Assembly (NCBI GenBank): GCA_029262555.1
Contig: JAJCZE010000011.1
Span: 1 to 64,000 of the forward strand
Source of the DNA: Candidatus Babelota bacterium
GTDB lineage: Bacteria; Babelota; Babeliae; Babelales; Vermiphilaceae
DNA length: 64,000 nucleotides
Reading direction: 5' to 3'
The position numbers were made by a program, and so were the translations under genes. This document shows, one piece after another, positions 8,110-17,350 of this stretch. Position 1 is the first letter of the stretch. Each line of letters opens with the position of its first letter. Below the pieces are notes generated by a model. The model was not told where the DNA came from. It did not search any database and worked only from the letters and a program-made list of their open reading frames with translations.

Positions 8110-9336
8110 CTATTTAGTGCAGAGGGCTATCTGTTTTCGATTTTTCTTTACGGGCCCTTTGCTATTTGGCGTGAGATCAAAATCAAAGATTTCCGTTGGC
8201 ACGTAGACGGTAGTAACGGAATTGGGAATATCTACGATTCCGCTGATTCTGCCTTCAACCGGCGCAGTGCTTAAAATCATATACGCTTGCTCGCCAGTAT
8301 AGCCAAATTTTTTCAGGTATTCGATCGCATTGAGGCAGGCTCGTTTATACGATACGTATGGATCCAAGTAGTGTTGCTTTCCTTTTTCGTCTACCGAAAT
8401 ACCTTCAAAGGTAAGGTATTTGCTGTAATTCGGCTCGAGTGGGCTGGTCTCAAAAATAGGATTAGTCGTAACGCCGTATTTTTTCATTCCGCCTTTAATG
8501 AGGTTTACTTTAATATCAATCCAGCCGGCCATTTCAATACCGCCACAGAATGAAATTTCACCATCACCCTGGCTAAAGTGAATATCCCCCATAGAGAGAT
8601 TTCCACCTTTTACAAATACTGGAAAATATCCGCGTGATCCGCGTGTAAGATTTTTAATGTCGCAGTTACCACCATTTTCACGTCCGGGAACAGTACGCGC
8701 GCCTTCTTTCATAATTTTTTCAGCTTTTGCGCCTGTTGCCATACCAGCCAAAGCGCCTTTTTTTTCTGGAAGAGTAGCAAGGGGCGGTACTCGTTTTGGA
8801 TCAGTGCGAACGAGCGCTTTTTCACGCTTTGTCCATTCATCTAACAGCTTGCGTGATGGAGCTGTCCCAATTAATCCTGAATGAATGATTCCGGCAAAGC
8901 GAACGTTGGGAATGTGGCGAGATTGCGCATAAATACCTTCAAATTCCCAAATAGCTTTTCCAGCGTTTGGAAAATGATCAGTTAAAAAACCACCACCATT
9001 TTTACGATCAAAGATACCAGTGAATCCCCAGGGGGATGCTTGCAAGGCGCCAATGTCTAAAATATCAACGACTAAAAGATCACCCGGTTCGGCACCACGC
9101 ACTGCAACAGGGCCACTTAAATAGTGCACCTGCGTAAGATCAACATCACGCACATCATTTGCCGAGTTATCATTTTTAATTTGACCACCCGTCCAATCCA
9201 AGCATTCAATTCGAAACACTGCGCCCGGATCAACTACTTTCACTGCGGGGACATCAGGATGCCATCTATTATGAAGAGGGACCGGTTGATCCTTCGGAGA
9301 ATTGTTCACTTCGACTGGTATTAATACTTCTGGCAT
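8110..9336 (-). CDS. fmdA: Formamidase/acetamidase family amidohydrolase
   Basis: 408 aa from the ATG at 9336 (MPEVLIPVEVN), preceded by AAGGAAG; longer readings have no signal. Length and sequence match the FmdA/AmdA family, whose members hydrolyse formamide or acetamide to ammonia and the acid in the cytoplasm. Recognisable stretches include HNRWHPDVPAV, GGQIKNDNSANDVRDVDLTQ, GAEPGDLLVVDILDIGAL, NGGNCDIKNLTRGS and MGDIHFSQGDGEISFCGGIE. No signal peptide is seen. The start lies inside the end of the binding-protein gene (68-bp overlap), so the two are co-transcribed. With a channel gene and an amide-type binding protein upstream, an amide or related small molecule is the natural guess for the signal. 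Exact substrate uncertain. Confidence 0.9.
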   Translation of the reverse strand: MPEVLIPVEVNNSPKDQPVPLHNRWHPDVPAVKVVDPGAVFRIECLDWTGGQIKNDNSANDVRDVDLTQVHYLSGPVAVRGAEPGDLLVVDILDIGALQASPWGFTGIFDRKNGGGFLTDHFPNAGKAIWEFEGIYAQSRHIPNVRFAGIIHSGLIGTAPSRKLLDEWTKREKALVRTDPKRVPPLATLPEKKGALAGMATGAKAEKIMKEGARTVPGRENGGNCDIKNLTRGSRGYFPVFVKGGNLSMGDIHFSQGDGEISFCGGIEMAGWIDIKVNLIKGGMKKYGVTTNPIFETSPLEPNYSKYLTFEGISVDEKGKQHYLDPYVSYKRACLNAIEYLKKFGYTGEQAYMILSTAPVEGRISGIVDIPNSVTTVYVPTEIFDFDLTPNSKGPVKKNRKQIALCTK

Positions 9337-11590
9337 TATCTTCCTTTTTTTTAAATGAGGGTTTAACAATTTTTTTCTGTACCCATTCTTGATCATCTCC
9401 TGATTCAAGCCAGATGTAGCGCGCAAGATCGCGGCGCTCCGGATCAAATGTAAGTTTTAATCCTTTAAAGTCATACTCTTTTAATGCTTCTAGTTTTTGT
9501 AGAATTTTTTCTTTTGTGATGGGTGGTATAATCTGCTGCATTATGTCTACTAAAATACTCGTTGTAATATAGGCTTCTAAAGAAAAAATATCATACGGAT
9601 AATTGTTCGCATCCATTGCAGCACGATACTCTTTTACGATTTCGAGATCGCTTGTTTGCGGATTAGGAACAACGGCCCCAAAGAGTACTTTAAGCCCGTG
9701 TTTATTTAAAAAACGTCTGAATGAAGATTCACCTAAAAACGAAATGCCAAAGAGTTGTTTGTTGGTGAGAAAATCGATACCAACTTGGCGAATCAGTTCA
9801 CGCGTTGCCTGCCCGGTAGAAAAAAATCCAATTGCATCCGGCTGCGCCTTTTTTATTTTGTAAGCTTGCTCTTTAAAATCGACACTGTTTCTTTGATAGG
9901 GTACATCAGTCCAGGTTTTGATGCCTTTTCTTTCAAGTTCTTCGTGTGCCGCCTTAAGCGGCCCTTTGCCATATGCATCATCTTGATAGAAGAATGCAAA
10001 TCGAGATGCAGCGCCATCGGTTACCATATAATCAACGAGTGCGCGGACTTCATCCGCATACGTTCCTCGGAAATGTACGATCCCTTTTAACTCAGGGTCT
10101 CTAAATTGCGGGGCACCCGTAATGGGAAAAAGAACCACTGCTTTTTTGTTTTTTACATAATCAAGATAGGATGCAAGCGTGGGGCTTCCAACGGGAAGCA
10201 ATATCAGTTCAGCAGTATCTCGGGTAAGCAAGGTATTGATATTTTTACGTGTCATATGTGGAGTATAATTATCGTTATAGACAATTGAACGCAAGAGCGT
10301 ATTATGCACGCCGCCCATTTTATTTTCATCATTCAAGCGAACAGACATGCCGCGCTTTGTGCGTTGTCCCATGATTGGTACTCCTTGTACCAATGCCATG
10401 CTTGATCCAATGGTTAGGTGACCGGTAGTGCTATTTTTATTTTTTTCATCCATTGAAATGCCGGTTTTTATATTAAATGATGTCACTTTTTTAAATGATT
10501 GATCGCTACCACTTTTTCTATTATAAAGAGCAATATCGCTTTGCGAGAGTGGATTGCCAACTGTTACAATGGCAAACGCGTCGTATGTAAAACCAAGTAA
10601 TCGTTTATGTGCTTCAATGGGGGTTGAAATAAGTCCCCATGCTGTTGCACCTTGATCTTGATCCATTTGTGCAAGCCCTTTTTTTGCGAGATGTTTTTTG
10701 ATCCAAGGTTCGCTTTTTATAATACTGATCACATTTGGCAATACATCCGATTGTGCAACTTGTTCTTTTCGCTGCAATGAAATGATACTGCTGCCATTTT
10801 TCACTTCCTCCGGCATATTTTGAGCTACAATACTTTCATCAATAATGAGTTCCGAGCGGCCGGATGGAGAAATGCGAATATAATGTTTTGCATCTTGATC
10901 CGTTGTTACATAGAGCCCTTGAGGGAGTGTAGCAAAAAAATCAGTCAGCTCTTTTTTAAGAGGAATTCCGCTTTTAAAGAAAGACGATCCACGCAGTTTT
11001 AATTCTTGGCGGAAATTTAAATTTGCCCAATAGTTATGCCGCTCTTGCTTGCCTTTAAGATAAAAAACAGTGTTCGGATTTTGTTTCATTAAAAGTAAAA
11101 TAGTAACAATTGATTCAACGTTGTAGGGCCCGCGGCTGATACTATTGCCATTAAAAATAAGATACGTGTTTGGTTTTATAAGCGTGAGTGAATCATCAAG
11201 ATATTGTTCTTGTTTTAAATAGTTTAAAATGCGAATAAGTGAATGAAATCCACCACTCACTTCTCCGCAAATAATCAGCTCTGAGTCGATGGGTGCGATC
11301 AGTTGCTCTGCATGGTTTTTGCTTCCGGTTTTCTGATGGCGCTGCACTGTTACAGAAGCAAGAAGTTTGGAAAGCGTTTGCATAATTGATGCTTGCCGGC
11401 CAATTGCGCGCGTGAAAAAACCAGGTGCAAGTGACGAATAGAGTTCATCATAGTTGGGGTTGCGCCAATTGGTGGAGCTGTTTTTTGGAAATTCATTTAA
11501 ATTTTTTGCTCTATTTTGAAGCTCAGAAAGGGTAGCAGTTCCTGCGATTGTGTGAGCAATACACAATAGTAGGAATAGGTTTTTTTTCAT
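9269..11590 (-). CDS. Secreted fusion: degenerate PPP phosphatase domain + type I periplasmic binding protein
   Basis: 773 aa with a signal peptide (MKKNLFLLLCIAHTIAG). Residues about 100-330 follow a PPP-family Ser/Thr phosphatase: ICGEVSGGF stands for ICGDxHG, FNGNSISRGPY for FLGDYVDRGxY, and FYLKGKQERH for FLLRGNHE, then LPQGLYV for the LP(I/L)AA strand. The metal-binding Asp, His and Asn of all three motifs are replaced, so catalysis is unlikely. Residues about 395-745 are a complete LIV/amide-type binding protein (MGQRTKRGMSVRLNDENKMG, GPVG-like LPVGSPTLASYL, FFYQDDAYGKGPL). No ABC permease or ATPase is adjacent; the partners are the channel upstream (4-bp gap) and the amidase downstream. 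A sensor rather than an uptake receptor is inferred. Confidence 0.85.
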   Translation of the reverse strand: MKKNLFLLLCIAHTIAGTATLSELQNRAKNLNEFPKNSSTNWRNPNYDELYSSLAPGFFTRAIGRQASIMQTLSKLLASVTVQRHQKTGSKNHAEQLIAPIDSELIICGEVSGGFHSLIRILNYLKQEQYLDDSLTLIKPNTYLIFNGNSISRGPYNVESIVTILLLMKQNPNTVFYLKGKQERHNYWANLNFRQELKLRGSSFFKSGIPLKKELTDFFATLPQGLYVTTDQDAKHYIRISPSGRSELIIDESIVAQNMPEEVKNGSSIISLQRKEQVAQSDVLPNVISIIKSEPWIKKHLAKKGLAQMDQDQGATAWGLISTPIEAHKRLLGFTYDAFAIVTVGNPLSQSDIALYNRKSGSDQSFKKVTSFNIKTGISMDEKNKNSTTGHLTIGSSMALVQGVPIMGQRTKRGMSVRLNDENKMGGVHNTLLRSIVYNDNYTPHMTRKNINTLLTRDTAELILLPVGSPTLASYLDYVKNKKAVVLFPITGAPQFRDPELKGIVHFRGTYADEVRALVDYMVTDGAASRFAFFYQDDAYGKGPLKAAHEELERKGIKTWTDVPYQRNSVDFKEQAYKIKKAQPDAIGFFSTGQATRELIRQVGIDFLTNKQLFGISFLGESSFRRFLNKHGLKVLFGAVVPNPQTSDLEIVKEYRAAMDANNYPYDIFSLEAYITTSILVDIMQQIIPPITKEKILQKLEALKEYDFKGLKLTFDPERRDLARYIWLESGDDQEWVQKKIVKPSFKKKEDNARSINTSRSEQFSEGSTGPSS

Positions 11591-11594
11591 AGAC

Positions 11595-12620
11595 TCACCA
11601 TACGATAACGTAAATTGCAGCTGCGATAATGATTGTGTGCAAAGCAGTAATACAGATTATTTTTAGTTTGGAAGAAAGGGGTTGGGCAGCTTCTATAACG
11701 TTGATTATGAATATGCCAATGATGGCTGCTAAAAAAAGGAAAAAGAGAAGGTCAGAGATCATGAAAAAGCCGGTTTTTGGCGATAAGTTTTCAATAACGA
11801 ATCGGTATGCAAGCGTGGCTGTTACTCCGGCAGAAGTGATTGCGATTGCACTAATAAGGCGTAATGAAATACTAAAAAGTAATAGGTAAAAAATGAGAGC
11901 AAGTGGCAAGATAATCGAAAGCGTATATCGGATACTATTGCGCGAATAATCAAGCGTGAAAAGGGTGGCAGGATATTGCACATTTTGACGCGCATCATAG
12001 GGATCGAGCTCCGATTCGATATATCCATTTGTTACTACAGTATCGACAAGATCCCATCCTGAACTACTTACATTTGCATTCACGGTAAACTCCCGCCGTG
12101 AGCTCTCAAAGAGTGCCTCACTTGGCGATACAAATTTATTAATCAGCGTGAGGTAAATGCTGTGGCTATCAAGCGGGAAATCTTGATAGTTTAAATCACT
12201 TTTAAATTCCACTCTGATTACGTATTTCACGAGCATTTTATCATCAATTAATCGAATGTCTGGATCGGATTTAGTAAGAATAGTTCCCTTAATAAACGAA
12301 AACTTAGAAAGGGAATCGAGCGAAATGGTTCCGGGATTAAACTTAAACCAAATAGTGCCATCGAAGGTGAATTTATTTGTCACCATGTCGAAATCAATAA
12401 ACTGATCGATCAAAATACCGGTGGTAACAGTATGAGAAAAACCACCAAATTCTTGATATTTTTCTGGGGTAATGGGATTGATTTTTGGACGCACTTCATG
12501 AGAAATAAAAGAGGATGAACGCCAGATGATTAATCCAATCATAATGCTGACGCTCAGAGCAATTAAGCTGAATTGAAAAGCGATACCTACCGGCGTTCGC
12601 ACGCGTTCTTTAAATTCCAC
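11595..12620 (-). CDS. Pentameric ligand-gated ion channel homologue (Cys-loop family, prokaryotic)
   Basis: 341 aa. An N-terminal hydrophobic segment (about 12-32) is followed by a beta-rich domain with FTFDGTIWFKF and the family hallmark YQDFPLDSHSIYL (about 145). Four membrane segments come after residue 230. M1 contains LPLALIFYLLLF. M2-M3 reads ITSAGVTATLAYRFVIENL then SPKTGFFMISDLLFFLFL, the same order as ELNLPKT-type M2-M3 loops of bacterial channels such as GLIC. No Cys-loop cysteines are present, as usual in prokaryotes. The start is GTG with AAAGGAG upstream. It heads the operon with the binding-protein fusion. Inner-membrane cation or anion channel; the gating ligand is unknown. 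Confidence 0.85.
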   Translation of the reverse strand: MEFKERVRTPVGIAFQFSLIALSVSIMIGLIIWRSSSFISHEVRPKINPITPEKYQEFGGFSHTVTTGILIDQFIDFDMVTNKFTFDGTIWFKFNPGTISLDSLSKFSFIKGTILTKSDPDIRLIDDKMLVKYVIRVEFKSDLNYQDFPLDSHSIYLTLINKFVSPSEALFESSRREFTVNANVSSSGWDLVDTVVTNGYIESELDPYDARQNVQYPATLFTLDYSRNSIRYTLSIILPLALIFYLLLFSISLRLISAIAITSAGVTATLAYRFVIENLSPKTGFFMISDLLFFLFLAAIIGIFIINVIEAAQPLSSKLKIICITALHTIIIAAAIYVIVW

Positions 12621-12645
12621 TACTCACTCCTTTGGTATGTTTTGC

Positions 12646-12674
12646 AGTGTAGCGAGTGGTGATATGAAAAGCAA
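12646..12674 (-). promoter_or_regulatory. Candidate promoter of the channel/sensor/amidase operon
   Basis: On the minus strand, TTGCTT (12669-12674) and TACACT (12646-12651) are 17 bp apart, 26 bp upstream of the GTG start. Spacing is ideal; the boxes are moderate. Confidence 0.4.
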
Positions 12675-12721
12675 CGGTCCGTGTTTTTCTTAATAATCAA
12701 TTCTTTTTACATTTCATTTTT

Positions 12722-12790
12722 CATCTCGCCTGTGCACCCAGTCTACCCCAAGGTCGCGCCAGTCTGCGTCGGGCACGGCAGGACGAACGG
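12722..12790. repeat. Degenerate REP-like intergenic repeat
   Basis: A GC-rich palindromic stretch between divergent genes ends in GGCAGGACGAACGG, matching the end of the repeat family at 1-221. Most of the module is diverged. Confidence 0.4.
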
Positions 12791-12864
12791 TTTGGTTATT
12801 GTTTTGAAAAAGCCTATTTATAGGCAAACTCCTTTTCTTTTGGGGGCAAATTTTGATACAGTAA

Positions 12865-12892
12865 TTGCATAAGGGTTGAAGAAAATTATGAT
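12865..12892 (+). promoter_or_regulatory. Candidate promoter of the 12910 ankyrin gene
   Basis: TTGCAT (12865-12870) and TATGAT (12887-12892) are 16 bp apart. The transcript would begin in the T run just before GGGGGCAAGTATG, giving a leader of about 10-15 nt. Confidence 0.35.
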
Positions 12893-12909
12893 TTTTTTTG
12901 GGGGCAAGT

Positions 12910-14028
12910 ATGAAAAAACGATCATTTTTGCATGCTATTCTGTGTGCTATTCTTTTATTTGGCACGATTGCGCCGTGTATAGCGGCTGATCAGGATCAAT
13001 CTGTATCTAGCTCATCACAATTTCAAAGATTCCAGCGCTGGATAGGTGCTCGAACAAAAGCTCAAGTAGCAGATGTTCAACTTTTATGGCGCTGGGGGTC
13101 AAAAAAAACCTGCGGACAAGAAGTAAGCAAGAAAGAATTAGCAGCTGCAAAGCGCGTTGCTAAAAAAGTAGGTATTTCTTTGGCTGTGATTGGCGGAATG
13201 ATAGGGACATTGCTTTATCGCGCTCCTTTATCATACGCTGTGGAGGTTGGCAATAAACAAATATTTGATGATTTGCTGGAAGAAGAAGGCATTGATATGT
13301 CTGAGAGACAGGGGCGCTTTAATAATACGGCATTGAATGAAGCAGCAATGGCAGGAAGACTTGATATGGTAAATAGCCTTTTGAATAAAGGCGCTGATGT
13401 AAATAAAAGCGGTCGGCGGGGCTATACTCCCTTACTGCTTGCTGCAAAATATAATCATGCTGATATAGTTAAGCGACTCATACAAGCCCCTGGTATTGAT
13501 ATAAATGCTTACGTTCCCAGAGGAGTATACGGCCCTACGGTAGATTGGGGTGCGTTAGATTTTGCGGTATGGAATGAAAACAATATGATGCTAAATGAAT
13601 TATTGAAAACTACCATTGATTTAAAAGGGGGCGGGAGGCTTTTGCTTTTAGCACTTTTAAAAAATAATTTTGGGGCGCTCGATCTCCTATTGAAGACATC
13701 TAAAATTGATGCAGAGAAGAAGGAATGGGCATTGCGATCATCAGGGCGCCCGGATTTCATTTCGCGGTTATTACAAGAACAAGATATTGATATAAATGCA
13801 CAAGATAGTTCTGGTATGACCGCATTGGATCTCGCAGCCAATAACAAAGATAAATTAAAGGTAAGACTCCTTTTAATGCGCGGGGCTACGCCTTCAAATA
13901 ATCCTTTAGTTCAGCAAGTTTTGCGCGAGATAGGGCAAGAAGCCCGGTCTCGTGAAATAGGAGAACGAAAAAGACCTACCAGGAGAAGGCGTAGGCGTGT
14001 GGCGCTTGTAGGTGCTGGTCGAGAGTAG
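12910..14028 (+). CDS. Exported ankyrin-repeat protein with membrane segment and basic tail
   Basis: 372 aa from the ATG at 12910 (MKKRSFLHAILCAILLF, signal peptide), preceded by GGGGG. A second hydrophobic stretch at about residues 85-105 (VGISLAVIGGMIGTLLY) may anchor it. Ankyrin repeats follow from about 130: FNNTALNEAAMAGRLDMVNS, GYTPLLLAAKYNHADIVKRL, then GMTALDLAANNKDKLKVRLL near the end. The C-terminus is Arg-rich (RPTRRRRRR). The combination of signal peptide and ankyrin repeats suggests an interaction protein facing the host. Function unknown. Confidence 0.82.
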   Translation: MKKRSFLHAILCAILLFGTIAPCIAADQDQSVSSSSQFQRFQRWIGARTKAQVADVQLLWRWGSKKTCGQEVSKKELAAAKRVAKKVGISLAVIGGMIGTLLYRAPLSYAVEVGNKQIFDDLLEEEGIDMSERQGRFNNTALNEAAMAGRLDMVNSLLNKGADVNKSGRRGYTPLLLAAKYNHADIVKRLIQAPGIDINAYVPRGVYGPTVDWGALDFAVWNENNMMLNELLKTTIDLKGGGRLLLLALLKNNFGALDLLLKTSKIDAEKKEWALRSSGRPDFISRLLQEQDIDINAQDSSGMTALDLAANNKDKLKVRLLLMRGATPSNNPLVQQVLREIGQEARSREIGERKRPTRRRRRRVALVGAGRE

Positions 14029-14121
14029 GTCTTATTCCTCACATTGCTCGAATCATGATTTTCTCGTATGCTTGATAGAAATTCGTTCATATTTTGCATG
14101 TGTTACTTGTGAGTGAGCTCC

Positions 14122-16449
14122 ATGAAGATTTCTATTGCTTGGATTTTTGATCATATTGATGCGCGTGTGCAGGATATCGATATTCCTGCATTGATTGATA
14201 AATTAAACGAAACTACTGCAGAGATTGAGCAGTGGCAGCAGATTAAAACTGATCTTGCGCCATTTGCACTTGCGCAGATCAAAAGTATTACCAAAGATAT
14301 ACACGTAGAGATTCCTGAGTGGGGCACAGATGCTCGTTTGCCACTGCGCAGTGATGCAAAAGAGGGCAGCTGGTATCTCATCATTAAAGAGGGCGATGCA
14401 TATAGCTGGGCGCTTTCTACCGATTTGGGTGCGCATAAAGAGATGATTATTCCGGCAGTTACTGGCGGCACTGATCTGCAAGATGGATCATGGAAGCAAT
14501 CCTTTGAAACGTATGACGTTATTTTCACCGTTGATAATAAATCGATTACTCATCGGCCAGATTTATGGGGCCATCGTGGCTTTGCGCGAGAAGTGGCCGC
14601 AATTTTAGATTTGAAACTATTGCCCCTCGATGATTTTATTGTGCCACGGAAAGTACTTCCGCATGAATGGAGCGCGCAGGGCACTCCCGATAATCCTTAT
14701 TCTCTTTCCATTAAAGATCCAGAGCTGTGCAAACGATTTGCTGGATACACAATTTCAGAAGTTCAAAACCAATCATCGCTTTTATGGATGGCGGCACGGC
14801 TTTCTCGCGTTGATTCTCGTGCGATTGATGCGTTGGTAGATTTCACTAACTACGTAATGCTTGATTTGAGTCAACCAATGCATGCTTTTGATGCAGACCA
14901 ATTAACAAGTGGATCCGTGGCTGTGCGTCGCGCGCAAAATAAAGAAAAGCTTACGTTGCTTGATGATCAGCAGTTGGAATTAACGGATCAAGATTTAGTG
15001 GTGGTTGATGGTGATCGGCCGGTATCTTTGGCGGGCATTATGGGTGGCAAAATGTCTGGCATTGCGCCTGATACAACGTCTGTATTTTTAGAGTCTGCCA
15101 ATTTTGATGCGGCAACGATTCGCCGCTCATCGCAGCGGCATAAAGTGCGCAGTGAATCATCGGCGCGTTTTGAAAAAAGTTTAGATCCAAATCAAAATAC
15201 TGATGCCATTACTCGTTTTTTAAAACTGCTCGAAGATGCGGGTATGCCATTTAAAGGCAGCGATGCAATTAATTCACTAGGGCCATTAGTGCAAGCGCCA
15301 GAGCGGGAAGTATTACATTCATTTATTGAATCTCGTTTGGGTATTTCAATTGCATCAACGTTTATTGAATCAACGCTACGTCAGCTTGGTTTTGAAGTAC
15401 GAGAAGAGAAAAAAGATGATGATATTGCGTATCACATTACGGTGCCAACATTCCGCGCCACAAAAGATATTGATATCAAAGAAGATATCGTAGAAGAGAT
15501 TGGCCGATTTTATGGATGGTCGAATATTACGTTGCAGCTTCCCTTTATGCAAACGCGGCCAAAGCCGATTCATAGCGTATTGCAAGTTGGGCGCATTAAG
15601 CATCTGCTTTCCTATGGGCTGAATATGCGAGAGCTCTATACCTATTCATTTTTTGATGAATCATTTTTAAAAGAGCTTGCATGGGATCCGGGCGAGACGA
15701 TTCGAGTAAAAGATCCGGTCTCTGAAAATTGGCATCGATTGGTAACCACGTTGATTCCAAATATGCTTCGTGCCGTGTTTCAAAATGCTGCAGATCATGA
15801 TGAGTTGCAGTTTTATGAATGGGCGCGCAGTTGGAGCGTGATCAATGGGGGCACTGAATCGAAAAAATGTTCGGGTATTTTTTATTCTAAGAAAAAGCCA
15901 CTCGATTTTTATGAGTGCAAAGCAAAGATTAATCAGTTATTTCAGTTGCTTGGCATGAAAGCGGAATGGCAGGCGGATAGCGAGCAATCATTTGCATGGC
16001 AAGATGGTGCTCATACGGCAACGATTATGGTGAATGGTCAATCGATTGGAACAGCTGGATTTGTTGATCCGCTTTTCTTGAAAAAAATTGCAGACGGGTC
16101 GGCATTTGTTTTTGAATTTGATGCGGCGTTTTTAGAAATGTATGAAAAACCGGTTGTGCGATATAAACCAGTTTCAAAGTATCCAGCAATAGAGAGAGAC
16201 GTGAGTGCACTTGCGCCGCTTTCTGTAACGGTAGCGCAATTGAGTGAATTAATTCAGGGCGTTGATGAGCGTATTGTTTCAGTGCAGTTAGTTGATATGT
16301 TTGCAAAGAAAGAGTGGAAGGGGCAGCGAGCGCTTACATTCCGCTACACCATTCAGGATGCAAGCAAGACATTAACAAAGGGGCAAGCGGATACGATTAG
16401 CGCTGGCGTGTATGCGGTGCTTGAAAAAGCGGGAGCGCAGATTCGATGA
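14122..16449 (+). CDS. pheT: Phenylalanyl-tRNA synthetase beta subunit
   Basis: 775 aa, close to the usual 790-800. Seen in order: a short N-terminal core ([12 protein letters not shown]), a reduced tRNA-binding OB region, the B3/B4 editing region ([20 protein letters not shown]), the B5 domain, the class II-like core, and a C-terminal anticodon-binding (FDX-ACB) domain ([18 protein letters not shown] to TLTKGQAD). Together with PheS it charges tRNA-Phe. pheS is not next to it; the upstream gene is the ankyrin gene. The ATG at 14122 is preferred to a GTG at 14113 because it starts the conserved N-terminus. It is the first gene of pheT-lspA-pgpA, with 4-nt overlaps. Confidence 0.95.
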   Translation: MKISIAWIFDHIDARVQDIDIPALIDKLNETTAEIEQWQQIKTDLAPFALAQIKSITKDIHVEIPEWGTDARLPLRSDAKEGSWYLIIKEGDAYSWALSTDLGAHKEMIIPAVTGGTDLQDGSWKQSFETYDVIFTVDNKSITHRPDLWGHRGFAREVAAILDLKLLPLDDFIVPRKVLPHEWSAQGTPDNPYSLSIKDPELCKRFAGYTISEVQNQSSLLWMAARLSRVDSRAIDALVDFTNYVMLDLSQPMHAFDADQLTSGSVAVRRAQNKEKLTLLDDQQLELTDQDLVVVDGDRPVSLAGIMGGKMSGIAPDTTSVFLESANFDAATIRRSSQRHKVRSESSARFEKSLDPNQNTDAITRFLKLLEDAGMPFKGSDAINSLGPLVQAPEREVLHSFIESRLGISIASTFIESTLRQLGFEVREEKKDDDIAYHITVPTFRATKDIDIKEDIVEEIGRFYGWSNITLQLPFMQTRPKPIHSVLQVGRIKHLLSYGLNMRELYTYSFFDESFLKELAWDPGETIRVKDPVSENWHRLVTTLIPNMLRAVFQNAADHDELQFYEWARSWSVINGGTESKKCSGIFYSKKKPLDFYECKAKINQLFQLLGMKAEWQADSEQSFAWQDGAHTATIMVNGQSIGTAGFVDPLFLKKIADGSAFVFEFDAAFLEMYEKPVVRYKPVSKYPAIERDVSALAPLSVTVAQLSELIQGVDERIVSVQLVDMFAKKEWKGQRALTFRYTIQDASKTLTKGQADTISAGVYAVLEKAGAQIR

Positions 16450-16904
16450 AAACATCACGTGTAGTTGGCTATAGCTTCCTTGCAGGCGTTATTATTTTTC
16501 TTGATCGAATTTCAAAATGGTATGCCGTTCATAATTGGCATGTTTCTCAGCAAATAAATCAATTTCTTTCATTTGAGCTGACTTTTAATCGCGGAATTTC
16601 TTGGGGGTTTTTTCACAATGCGAGTAACTGTTTGTTTACTACCATTTCTCTTATTATTGCAGCGGTAACTATTATGGTAGTGGCACTTGCAGTGCAAAAG
16701 TTAAAAGCGGGTGAATGCATTGTGGGAGAAACGCTGATAGTAGCAGGATCAGTTTCAAACATTATTGATCGTCTGCTTTACGGCGGTGTTGTTGATTTTA
16801 TTGCGCTCTCGTATGGTGATTGGATGTGGCCGCTTTTTAATATCGCGGATATGGCAATCGTATTAGGAGTAGTAATAATGATCTGGGAGCAATACAAATC
16901 ATGA
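16446..16904 (+). CDS. lspA: Lipoprotein signal peptidase II
   Basis: 152 aa, four membrane segments. The family blocks are present: LDRISKWYA at the N-terminus, [14 protein letters not shown], and the two catalytic Asp regions [16 protein letters not shown] and [11 protein letters not shown]. It cleaves prolipoprotein signal peptides at the inner membrane. Its substrates here would include the lipobox proteins at 22968 (LLPSC) and 26291 (LPSC). It overlaps pheT and pgpA by 4 nt each. Confidence 0.95.
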   Translation: MKTSRVVGYSFLAGVIIFLDRISKWYAVHNWHVSQQINQFLSFELTFNRGISWGFFHNASNCLFTTISLIIAAVTIMVVALAVQKLKAGECIVGETLIVAGSVSNIIDRLLYGGVVDFIALSYGDWMWPLFNIADMAIVLGVVIMIWEQYKS

Positions 16905-17350
16905 ATTTTGTACGAATCGCAACGATGATCTCTACGCTTGGTCCGATTGGCTATTTTGGCGGATCCGGGACCGTGGCAACTATTGTAACGCTTCCCTTTG
17001 TTTTCTGGACGCATGCAGAAATTCCAAGTCAGCGTCTTTATTTAGGGTTTATTGTTTGCATGTTTGTATTGAGCATGATCCTGGTCCATTACGCATTAAA
17101 AAATTTTAAACGGCATGATGATCCATCAGAAATTGTACTTGATGAGGTGATGGGATGTTTGCTTACGTTCTGGGGCATTGCCCTTACTCCAAAATCGATA
17201 TTGGTTGGTTTTTTGCTGTTTCGCGCACTTGATATTATCAAGTTTGGCTTAGTGAAAAAGGCGGAATCATTTGCGGATGCATGGGGGGTGATTGGTGATG
17301 ATATGGTTGCGGCCATTATTGCCAATATTCTTTTACGGATGCTTTTTTAA
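16901..17350 (+). CDS. pgpA: Phosphatidylglycerophosphatase A
   Basis: 149 aa with about four membrane segments. Family blocks seen: [28 protein letters not shown] with the acidic DE pair, and [14 protein letters not shown] near the C-terminus. It removes the phosphate from phosphatidylglycerophosphate in phospholipid synthesis. Last gene of the pheT-lspA-pgpA run; the nested inverted-repeat element starts directly after its stop codon. Confidence 0.92.
   Translation: MNFVRIATMISTLGPIGYFGGSGTVATIVTLPFVFWTHAEIPSQRLYLGFIVCMFVLSMILVHYALKNFKRHDDPSEIVLDEVMGCLLTFWGIALTPKSILVGFLLFRALDIIKFGLVKKAESFADAWGVIGDDMVAAIIANILLRMLF

Noticed and set aside
12681-12965. Short frames on both strands between the channel and ankyrin genes
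   Set aside because: They lack start signals and overlap a repeat remnant and the start of the ankyrin gene.
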